Shown here piece by piece: positions 1 to 7,700 of a stretch of DNA of 9,150 nt. A program made the translations under genes and the position numbers. The notes under the pieces are model-generated. The model made no database searches, had not been told where the DNA came from, and saw nothing but the letters and a program-made list of their open reading frames with translations. The stretch is from Verrucomicrobiia bacterium. GTDB lineage: Bacteria; Verrucomicrobiota; Verrucomicrobiia; Limisphaerales; Palsa-1400. The stretch covers positions 1 through 9,150 of the forward strand of contig JAICXV010000049.1 of NCBI GenBank assembly GCA_025934545.1, in the 5' to 3' direction. Numbering within the stretch: the first letter of the stretch is position 1; every line of letters begins with the position of its first letter.

Positions 1-2
1 CC

Positions 3-1166
3 AAGCTGGCCGAAGGTCAGCGCTTGCAGGAACAGCGCACCGCCTTCAACAAACGCGTCGCCGCGCAGGCACAGCAAAATCGTTATCAAGACATGACGTT
101 CCGCGTGTCTCGCAACGCCGCTTTGGAAAAATACCGCTCGGCATTGGACCTCGCTGCGCGCTACGCATATCTGGCCGCGTCGGCCTATGATTACGATGCG
201 AACCTGGCTTCGACCGATTCCGGTTCTCCCGTCAATTTGATGGCAGACATCATCAAACAACGCACGATCGGGCTGGTCGGCGACGATGGTCAACCGGCAG
301 TTGGCGCGGGTGGTCTGGCGGAAGATTTGGCTCAATTAAAAGCCAACTACGACACGCTTAAGACGCGGCTTGGAATCAATAACCCGCAGATTGAAAGCAC
401 GACGTTCTCCCTCCGTCGCGAAAGCATGCGTGTCTTGGGTTCGACGAACTCCGACGCCGCGTTCCGCCAATCGTTGCGCGAGGCGACGGTTTACAAGGCG
501 GACCTCTGGCAGGTGCCGGAATTCAGCCGGTTCTGTCGTCCGTTCTCGTCGCGCACCAACGGACCGCAACCCGGACTGGTCATTTCGTTCACGACGCAGA
601 TTCGTCCGAATAAGAACTTCTTCGGATGGCCGCTCGGTGGCGGTGACAACGCGTATGACCCGAGCGTTTATGCGACGCGCATTAGTTCAGTCGGCGTCTG
701 GTTCGCCGGTTATGACACGGTCAACCTGCCCCAAACGCCGCGCGTTTATCTTGTGCCCGCCGGCCAGGATGTGATGACCATCCCGAACAATCCTGATCTG
801 ACGGTTCGTTTCTGGGATGTTGTGGACCAGAACATCCCAATTCCATATCCGTCCATTTCCGCGAACTTGAGCGATCCGACATTTAAGCCGTTAACCGACA
901 GCTTGAATGGATCGTTCGGCGATACGCGATTGTTCTCCAGCTTCCGCGCGTTTGGTTTTGATCACCCGACATTGTCGTCGTTCGAACAATCGAGCGTCAC
1001 GTTCAACGCGCGTCTCATCGGGCGCTCGGTATGGAATACGAAATGGCTGCTGATTATTCCGGGCGCGACTCTCAATGCCGACCCGAAGCAAGGGTTGAAC
1101 ACCTTTATCAATAGTCTCACGGACATCAACGTCGTCATCAACAGCTACGGCTATTCCGGAAATTAA
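3..1166 (+). CDS. 3' end of a large protein of unknown function (partial, enters from left edge)
   Basis: The frame is open from the first complete codon at position 3 to the TAA at 1164-1166, giving 387 residues, so the true start lies upstream. A TTG at 24 is in frame but nothing marks it as a start. The first roughly 60 residues are charged and Gln/Ala-rich, predicted helical (for example RNAALEKYRSALDLAARYAY), followed by a second helical stretch around 315-375. From about 575 the protein becomes beta-rich, with aromatic and Gly-rich segments such as NFFGWPLGGGDNAYDP (about 613-660) and VWFAGYDTV. It ends with an ordered-looking motif, GRSVWNTKWLLIIPGATL (about 1020-1073), and the tail NSYGYSGN. 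I do not recognise the family with certainty; it resembles C-terminal ends of very large secreted proteins. No signal peptide, membrane segment or catalytic motif is visible in this part. It lies 12 nt upstream of the next gene and is probably co-transcribed with it. Confidence 0.85.
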   Translation, partial: KLAEGQRLQEQRTAFNKRVAAQAQQNRYQDMTFRVSRNAALEKYRSALDLAARYAYLAASAYDYDANLASTDSGSPVNLMADIIKQRTIGLVGDDGQPAVGAGGLAEDLAQLKANYDTLKTRLGINNPQIESTTFSLRRESMRVLGSTNSDAAFRQSLREATVYKADLWQVPEFSRFCRPFSSRTNGPQPGLVISFTTQIRPNKNFFGWPLGGGDNAYDPSVYATRISSVGVWFAGYDTVNLPQTPRVYLVPAGQDVMTIPNNPDLTVRFWDVVDQNIPIPYPSISANLSDPTFKPLTDSLNGSFGDTRLFSSFRAFGFDHPTLSSFEQSSVTFNARLIGRSVWNTKWLLIIPGATLNADPKQGLNTFINSLTDINVVINSYGYSGN

Positions 1167-1178
1167 AGAATTTTTGCC

Positions 1179-3782
1179 ATGAAACATTTTGTTACTGCCA
1201 GTCAGGTTCGATGCGCAAAAAGATTTGCGCCGCTGCTCGCGGCCTTCGCCGTCGCAGTTGCCGCCCGCGCCGATATTTCCGAGCCCGACACGATGTTCTA
1301 CGGGCAAATTATCAATCGCACATCTGGTCAAATTGATCTTATTCAGCAGGGAACGTTGACTTGGACCATCACCGCCCCCGACGGCAAGATCATCAGCCTG
1401 CAAACGGGTGTTCATACGTATAATGGCGGCCAGTTTTGCTACGAGCTGCAGGTTCCCAACGAAGCGCTCACTTTTGGGCTGACCGTTTCTTCCAATGCGA
1501 TTCCTTTGACCGCTCAATCCGCCACGTGCAACCACCTCCAAATCTCCGTTGACGGCGTCCCTGCGACAATCATGGCACCGGCGACTACAACGTTCAATGT
1601 TGCGCAAAATATCCGCGGTTCGACTTATCGGCTTGATCTCGAACTTGGTAATTCGCTGGCCAGCACGAGCGGCGACGGCATCCCCGATTGGTGGAAGGCT
1701 AAGTATGGCGCAATCGACCCCAACGCTGACCCTGACGGTGACGGTTGGAATAATTTGCAGGAATTCCTTCACGGCACAGATCCGAACAAAGACAACCGCA
1801 TCCCATCGCTTCGGACGACCGAGTATTTCGTTTACGCCGATGGCACAACCGGCCTTCGCCTCGATGCCGTCGATTCCGACAGTGCGCCGGCCAGCATTTT
1901 GTATACGATCAACTGTTTGCCGGACGGCGGCGTGTTGCAATTGCAGGGCAGCAATTTAGTCACTGGCGCGACCTTCTCGCAAAACGACGTCAATCTCGGC
2001 CACCTCGTTTTCCTTCATCAAGCAACCAACGATCCTGCGACGCCAACGACTTTCACCGTTTCGTTGGTGGACGAAAATCCGGCGCACCTCGTCACTAACA
2101 ACGTCATCACGCTGAATGTTTATCGTCCCGGTTACACGGCTTCCCTGTCGGACACGCTCCGCCAAAACGCCGCCGCGCGAAATTGCGCCGCCATTCCCGG
2201 TCTTTCCTTCGACGAACAGCAGATGGCGCTCAATTATTATTTGAGCCGCGATCAGGGTTTTGTCATTTGGGACTGTTCCCGGTCCGCGTCAGCCCAGAAA
2301 GTGATCGTCAATTCTGGCGCGAACGTGCTGCAAGGTGGAACCGGCAACGATCATTTGGTCGGCGGCCCCGGCAACGATGTCATCATCGGCGGCAAAGGCG
2401 CCGATTCGTTGCGAGGCAATGCCGGAAGCGATCTATTCATTATCTCCGGCGCAGATGCTGGCAATGAAACGATTGAAGATTTTAACGTCGCCGAAAACGA
2501 CGTCCTCGACATCTCGCGCGCTTTGACTGGTTCATCGACGGTGCTGAGCAATTACGTTCGTCTCACGCCTTCCGGCACGAACACTGTCCTTGGCATTTGC
2601 GCGGATGGAAGCGGCGCAAATTTCACCAATGTGCTCATTACATTGAATGGCGCGCAATTTGCCCAAACCGATTTGCGCACATTAGTCGACAACGGCAACC
2701 TTCTCACCGGCGATAAATCTGTCTCGGCCCAGATCTCGATCACCGCGACACAGCCGGCCGCGAGCGAGAACGGCCCCGTTTCCGGCGTGTTCACAATTAC
2801 CCGCAGCGGCAATCCCAACTCCGCGCTCACCGTGAATCTGCAAATCAGCGGCTCCGCGATCAACGGCTCCGACTATCAATCCGTCGCGTCGCAACTGATA
2901 CTCGCTGCCGGCCAGCGCTCGGCCACGGTGACGATTGCTCCCTATACCACGTCAACGACACTGACGAATATCGTCCAACTTTCGATCGCCGCCGGAACTG
3001 GTTATGACATCGGCACACCTTCCGTCGCGCAAGTTACGATCGAGCCGCTTCTGCCGCAGGTTTCGATTGAAGCCATTGAGCCAATTGCGGTCAGGGCTGA
3101 TGGAACAGTCGGAACATTCCTCGTTTCGCGAGTCGGCTCGGTTAACCCAAGTGTCCTCGTTCGCCTGACCATTTCCGGAACCGCGATTAACGGCACGGAC
3201 TACAACAGCATTTCAAGCTTCGTCAATTTTGCGCCTTTGCAAACCACGGCCCTGATCAGCATCACGCCAAAAGCCACCGCTATCCTGACGAATGGCAACA
3301 AATTCGTGCAGATAGCCATCAAGTCGGACGCGACCTATAAGACGGCCAGCCCGTCGTCCGATCGCGTTTACATCGTCGATCAAATGCTCACGCTCGCCGC
3401 CTGGCAGCAAAAATATTTCCCGGGCGCAACGGGTGATCTCGCGGCCTTCGCTTCCCAGGACACCGGCAATACCGGGATCCGAAATATTTTCCGATATGCC
3501 TTCGGTTTGAATGCCACTGCTCCGCAATCCAATGGGCGCCCGGTGTTCCAGATTCTTGGCGGCCATTTGTGCGTCAGCTATCGGGAGCCGGTCTCGGTGA
3601 CGGATATCAATTATTCCGTCGAAGTTTCAGACGATCTGGTGACGTGGAACGCGGGCCGCGTTGAGCCGGTTACTATTCCGGCATACACGAACGATACCGA
3701 AATGGTTTCGTGGCGGGCGACCAACGTCATCAACGGCAGCGCGCCGAACTTGTTCATGCGCGTGCACGTTCAACAACAGTAA
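1179..3782 (+). CDS. Exported multidomain RTX/Calx-beta calcium-binding surface protein
   Basis: This 867-residue protein is complete. Residues 1-31 form a Sec signal peptide (basic start, hydrophobic FAPLLAAFAVAVAA core, cleavage probably after ARA). Residues about 32-160 are an unassigned beta-rich domain. Residues 163-203 hold a calcium-loop linker (GDGIPDWW, then DPDGDGWNNLQEF). Residues about 208-314 resemble a CSPG4/cadherin-like repeat (PDGGVLQLQG, then TFSQNDVNLGHLVF). Four RTX nonapeptides lie at 386-421, followed by an RTX-associated beta segment to about 505. Two Calx-beta domains follow at about 516-622 and 627-733. The C-terminal domain (about 734-867; WQQKYFPG, RYAFGLNA, NYSVEVSDDLVTWNAG) is a type frequent in Verrucomicrobia exported proteins. 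Known families suggest calcium-stabilised, extracellular, adhesive or structural roles; no enzyme motif is seen. The ATG at 1179 is chosen because the signal peptide starts there. It has only an A-rich upstream stretch and no good Shine-Dalgarno sequence. Confidence 0.93.
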   Translation: MKHFVTASQVRCAKRFAPLLAAFAVAVAARADISEPDTMFYGQIINRTSGQIDLIQQGTLTWTITAPDGKIISLQTGVHTYNGGQFCYELQVPNEALTFGLTVSSNAIPLTAQSATCNHLQISVDGVPATIMAPATTTFNVAQNIRGSTYRLDLELGNSLASTSGDGIPDWWKAKYGAIDPNADPDGDGWNNLQEFLHGTDPNKDNRIPSLRTTEYFVYADGTTGLRLDAVDSDSAPASILYTINCLPDGGVLQLQGSNLVTGATFSQNDVNLGHLVFLHQATNDPATPTTFTVSLVDENPAHLVTNNVITLNVYRPGYTASLSDTLRQNAAARNCAAIPGLSFDEQQMALNYYLSRDQGFVIWDCSRSASAQKVIVNSGANVLQGGTGNDHLVGGPGNDVIIGGKGADSLRGNAGSDLFIISGADAGNETIEDFNVAENDVLDISRALTGSSTVLSNYVRLTPSGTNTVLGICADGSGANFTNVLITLNGAQFAQTDLRTLVDNGNLLTGDKSVSAQISITATQPAASENGPVSGVFTITRSGNPNSALTVNLQISGSAINGSDYQSVASQLILAAGQRSATVTIAPYTTSTTLTNIVQLSIAAGTGYDIGTPSVAQVTIEPLLPQVSIEAIEPIAVRADGTVGTFLVSRVGSVNPSVLVRLTISGTAINGTDYNSISSFVNFAPLQTTALISITPKATAILTNGNKFVQIAIKSDATYKTASPSSDRVYIVDQMLTLAAWQQKYFPGATGDLAAFASQDTGNTGIRNIFRYAFGLNATAPQSNGRPVFQILGGHLCVSYREPVSVTDINYSVEVSDDLVTWNAGRVEPVTIPAYTNDTEMVSWRATNVINGSAPNLFMRVHVQQQ
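2334..2441 (+). repeat. Four tandem RTX (hemolysin-type) nonapeptide repeats
   Basis: Residues 386-421 of the protein encoded at 1179-3782 read as four consecutive nonapeptides: GGTGNDHLV, GGPGNDVII, GGKGADSLR and GNAGSDLFI. The first three keep the GGxGxDxxx calcium-binding consensus; the last has GN in place of GG. A downstream stretch (NETIEDFNVAENDVLDIS) matches the segment that usually follows RTX rolls. Four copies are enough for a short calcium-binding beta-roll. The host protein also has an N-terminal signal peptide, which is not usual for RTX proteins exported by type I secretion. Confidence 0.92.
2724..3377 (+). repeat. Tandem pair of Calx-beta domains
   Basis: Two copies of about 107 residues sit side by side at residues about 516-622 and 627-733 of the protein encoded at 1179-3782. 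Both share the Calx-beta signature: a strand ending in FTITRSG or FLVSRVG, then SGSAINGSDY (557-566) or SGTAINGTDY (666-675), then a hydrophobic strand followed by ATVTIAP or ALISITP. The equivalent motifs are 109 residues apart. Calx-beta domains are calcium-binding beta-sandwiches found in sodium-calcium exchangers and in many bacterial surface proteins. The two copies differ at many positions, so the duplication is old. Confidence 0.88.
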
Positions 3783-3794
3783 AAAAGTTTCCAA

Positions 3795-4763
3795 GTGATT
3801 AGTTTCAAATATCCAATCCGCCACGCAGCGGTTGTTGCGGTGGTGGCGGCGGTTGCCTTGAGCGGATGCTCGCCCAAACGTGCGGGCGAAGTATTGGCGC
3901 GCGTTGGCGATACCGTCATCACGACCGACGATTTCAAACACGAGATGCAATGGCGTCTCGACCATCATCGTCCCCTTCCTGAAAAATCGGCGCTTCTCGA
4001 AGAAATGGTCGCTCACGAACTCGCTTTGCAAAAAGTGCGCGCACGTGGGTTGGAAAAGAATTTCGACGTCCAACGCAACTATCAGGAAATGCTCGTCGGC
4101 GAACTCCGCGACCGTGAGCTCGCTCCCAAACTGGCGAGCGTCAAAGTATCCCCTGAGGAAATTCAGGATGCTTACGCGCGCGACATCGCGAAATACACTA
4201 TTCCCGCGAAAATCCGGCTCGCCGTCATTTACATAAAAGCCGATCGCAAGATGACGACGCAACAAAAAGGCGAAGCAGAAACAAAGATGGCTGCCGCGGT
4301 CGCCGCAGCAAAGTCACTCAAAGATTTTTCGCATGGTTTTGGTTCCATTGCGATGGACTATTCCGAGGACCAGGCGAGCCGCTATCGTGGCGGTGACATT
4401 GGCTGGTTGGATGACGGCGCGCCCGCTTTTCGCTGGCCTAAAGAAGTCGTCGAGGCTGGCTTCGCGTTGCAACAGACAGGCGACATCACCCCCATCATTC
4501 GCGCCAGCAATGGATTGTTTCTGGTCATGAAAACTGATTCTCGCGACAAAAGCGTTATCCCGCTGGCCAACGTGAGTATCTCGATTCAGCGTCGTTTACT
4601 TGCGCAAAAGAAACGCCAGGTCGAACAGGACTTTTCCAAAGAATTACGCGCGAGTGCGCCGGTGCAAACCGATGCTATTGCGTTGCTGCAAATTGATTAC
4701 CCAACGACGAAGGTCGCTCAAGTAGAAGAAAAACTGCCGCCGGCCCTCCCCCGCTCACAATGA
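3795..4763 (+). CDS. SurA/PrsA-like parvulin-type foldase lipoprotein
   Basis: This 322-residue lipoprotein has a hydrophobic signal (residues 10-24) ending in the lipobox LSGC with Cys25; Ser at +2 fits outer-membrane sorting. Residues about 31-125 look like a SurA N-terminal chaperone domain (VLARVGDTVITTDDF, then helices with EEMVAHELALQKVRARGL). Residues about 136-248 form a parvulin peptidyl-prolyl isomerase-like domain, best shown by DYSEDQASRYRGGDIGW (188-204) and the following FALQQTGDITPIIRASNG. A C-terminal helix (about 260-288) and a Pro-rich tail close the protein. The family folds or escorts exported proteins in the periplasm. The positions usually held by histidines in active parvulins carry other residues (AVIYIK; GLFLVMK), so isomerase activity is doubtful. 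Translation starts at GTG 3795, because no ATG occurs before residue 51 and only this start includes the lipoprotein signal. It begins 12 nt after the preceding gene and overlaps the next one by 4 nt. Confidence 0.9.
   Translation: MISFKYPIRHAAVVAVVAAVALSGCSPKRAGEVLARVGDTVITTDDFKHEMQWRLDHHRPLPEKSALLEEMVAHELALQKVRARGLEKNFDVQRNYQEMLVGELRDRELAPKLASVKVSPEEIQDAYARDIAKYTIPAKIRLAVIYIKADRKMTTQQKGEAETKMAAAVAAAKSLKDFSHGFGSIAMDYSEDQASRYRGGDIGWLDDGAPAFRWPKEVVEAGFALQQTGDITPIIRASNGLFLVMKTDSRDKSVIPLANVSISIQRRLLAQKKRQVEQDFSKELRASAPVQTDAIALLQIDYPTTKVAQVEEKLPPALPRSQ
4760..4763 (+). promoter_or_regulatory. ATGA stop-start overlap (translational coupling)
   Basis: The TGA ending the foldase gene (4761-4763) overlaps the ATG of the giant surface-protein gene (4760-4762). 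No Shine-Dalgarno sequence is visible in the preceding CCGGCCCTCCCCCGCTCACA, so initiation probably depends on ribosomes finishing the upstream gene. A second in-frame ATG at 4778 (MKFTTRF) would give a more ordinary signal peptide and is an alternative start. Confidence 0.7.
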
Positions 4764-7700
4764 ATGTTTTCCCCAAAATGAAATTCACAACCAGGTTTGG
4801 TCTACGTGCGCTGATCGGCGCGCTCCTGCTCGGCGCGCTTGCCGCCGACGCGGCTCCCGCGGCACTGAACATCAATAACACGACCAGCCTCGTCACCATC
4901 ACCGACAAACAAACGACGAATCTTTTCGATCCCGTCACCGTTACTGATACGGACACAAATATTATTACCGTCTACATCAGCTTCGCCCCAAGCTCTCTGG
5001 GTGGTTTTTCCTCTTTGCCTTCAGGCGTTGTTCATTCGAATAATTTCTATGTCATCGATGTGACGAATGCGACGGACGCTAATACTATTCTCGGTCAATT
5101 GACGTTCACGCCGAACAATAACCTGATCCCGGTCCCGAACTTTTCGAACGTCGTCTTCTCGATCTTTGCGACCGATGCAGCGACAAATACGTCCGCTACC
5201 AAAAACACGACGGTAAAAATTATTTCAACGAACGACGCCCCGACATTAACGGTCGTTGGAACAACCAACTTCAACATCACCGATAAACAAACCGTCCAAC
5301 CGCTCGGAGCGATTACGTTCAACGATGTCGACAATAGCGGCAACCAGCAGGTAATCGTGACCGTCAGCCTCGACAACACAAACAAAGGTGCGATCGTTGC
5401 CGGCTCAACCGGGTTTACAACGAACAGCAACGGCTCAGTTACCTTCACCGGCACTGACTCAGCCGCCACAACCGCCATTGCCGGCCTTGTCTTCGCTCCG
5501 GCGCAAAATCGCGTGCCCGTTGGACAAGCCGAAACGACCACCTTTACGGTCCAAGTCACCGATACTTACGTCACTGTTTCTACGAATTCGATCACGGTCA
5601 ACGCGACCTCAGTTGACGATCCTCCGACGATTATCGGCGTTTCTCCCACCCATCAACTCGTTCAGACCGGGCACACTTTGTCACCGTTCTCCACCCTGAC
5701 GTTTGCCGACCCCGACCCAAATGACAACGTGCTTTTGACCAACGGCCAGACGCTAAATTGGCAGGTAACGCTGAGTGGCCCGAGCCCGCTGGGCAACCTT
5801 GAATTGGGTGGATTTAACGGAACAAATTATACCAGCAGCGGCGATCCGGTGGTGGCTACTTCGGAATTGCGCAACTTGATCTATCGCGCGCCCTCCACCG
5901 CCATCGCGAACACCAATACTTTGACCCTCACCATCACGGCCAACGACGGACACGGTGGGACGCTCACCACGAACGTGTTCATCGACCTGTATTCGCTTAT
6001 TTCGCCGCCTGGTTTATCTGGCACGGCTTCCGGCCAGCGCGTTAATGATAACACCACTATTGGTCTCTTCTCCGCCGTCACTATTCAAAGTCATAACGGC
6101 AATTCCGTCATCGTTCGCGTCGGCCTCAGTGGCGTGACCGACGAAACACAGGGCCAGCTCGTGAATTTGAGCGGCTTTGTCAAAAACTCCAGTGTCGCGC
6201 CGCCAATTTACGAATTTGATGGCACCAGCGAAGCAGCCACCACCGCCATCCGCGCCCTGCTGTTTCAGCCGACGCCCAATCGCATCAACGGCTCGAGCAC
6301 TGACACAGCGGTATTCGGAATTACTTTGATCGATGGCACGCTGACCAATACCACGGATACGAGCACGACGGTCATTATCACTCCCGTCAACGACACGCCG
6401 ACGTTGATCGGCATCTCGCCGCTCGTCACCATTCAGGACACCGATACCGTGACGCCGTTCTCGACTGTCCTGATTTCGGACGTCGACGAACTCGGCCTTC
6501 AGCCTCTGACCGTCACTATCACTCTCGACAATTCCGCCAAAGGCAGCTTCACCACCAACAGCCTGATTCTCTCCGGCTTCACCGCCAGCAATGGCGTTTA
6601 CACGTTGACTGGGACGACAAATGCCAGCGCCGCCATTCGCCAATTGGTTTTCGTCCCGACACCGAATCGCGTGCCTGTCGGATTGACCGAAACAACCACC
6701 TTCACGGTAAAAGTTGATGATAGCCACGGCGGCATCGTGCAAAACAGTGGCACTCAGGTTCGCGTCGCCGCCGTCAGTGGCATTCCTATTGTTACGCTCC
6801 CTTCACCGCAGCCGGTTTCAATTCCGATCGCCTCGAACATCTTCCCGTTCCAACTCGTTTCGATTGCCGACGCGACGGTGGTTAACGTGGGTGTCCAAAT
6901 CGTGTCACCGAGTCAGGGAAGTTTTACCGCAACGAGTGTTACCACCGCCGGATTCACCGATCGCGGTAATGGCGGATATACGTTTACCGGTTCCGCCAGC
7001 AACGCGACCACGGCAATCGAACAATTGAATTTTTCTCCAGGCGTTTCATTGCTCGTCGGCCAACCCGTCAATTTTGCGATCAACGTCACCAATCAAATTC
7101 CAAATTACATCCAGACCAACCTCCTAATTGTTCTGCGTAAAACACAGAACTCGATCATCGTGACCTCGACGTCTGACTACGATCCCAATGATTCGAACGT
7201 CCCTGCTTCTGTAAAGAACGGCACATTGCGAAAAGCCATTGCTGACGCCGGCAACAACGATCATATCACCTTCGACATCCGTTCCACCGTTGCGGGAGTG
7301 GCGGACTATCCGGCGACTATTCACCTCGTCGCGCCATTGTCTCTCAACAACTCCCTCACCTTCGATGGACCCGGCGCAGACGCATTGACGATCAGTGGTG
7401 ATTCGGCGGGTGACGGCGTCGCGACTGTTGAAGTGTTTAATATCCCAAGTGGCGCAGTCGTTCAGATGAATCGCTTAAGTTTCACCAAAGGTCACGCGTC
7501 TTTTGCCGGTGGCGCATTTGAAGTTGGTCCCGGATCCACGCTGACCCTCAAATACTGCGCGGTCACGGATTGTAGCGCTGATGTTTGGGGCGGCGGCATT
7601 GACGTTGATGAAGGCACGTTAAATCTCGATCACTGTCTCATCGCCCGAAACAGCAACAGCTCATCAGTTGGCCAGGGCGGCGGCGGCATTTCCATTTATT

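Noticed and set aside
24..26. TTG as the start of the first gene
   Set aside because: The frame is open to the window edge upstream of it and there is no ribosome site or signal peptide, so the gene more likely begins outside the window.
1167..1178. T-run as a possible intrinsic terminator
   Set aside because: TTTTT at 1171-1175 is not preceded by a stable GC-rich hairpin, and the next gene starts 3 nt later.
891..1940. Long antisense open frame of 349 codons
   Set aside because: It crosses the end of the first gene and the start of the second, both well supported by signal peptide and domain motifs. Its product is Arg/Gly/Ala/Val-rich with no recognisable domain, as expected for the complement of a biased coding frame.
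3627..4265. Antisense open frame of 212 codons over the foldase gene
   Set aside because: It overlaps the foldase start, lipobox and chaperone domain, and its translation shows no recognisable motif.
6014..6742. Antisense open frame of 242 codons inside the giant gene
   Set aside because: It lies opposite the tandem modules; the sense frame has clear repeated protein motifs and the antisense product has none.
4880..7150. CRISPR-like or satellite DNA repeat
   Set aside because: The periodicity is about 360-400 nt, varies in length, is diverged at DNA level and keeps the reading frame; it is a protein module repeat.
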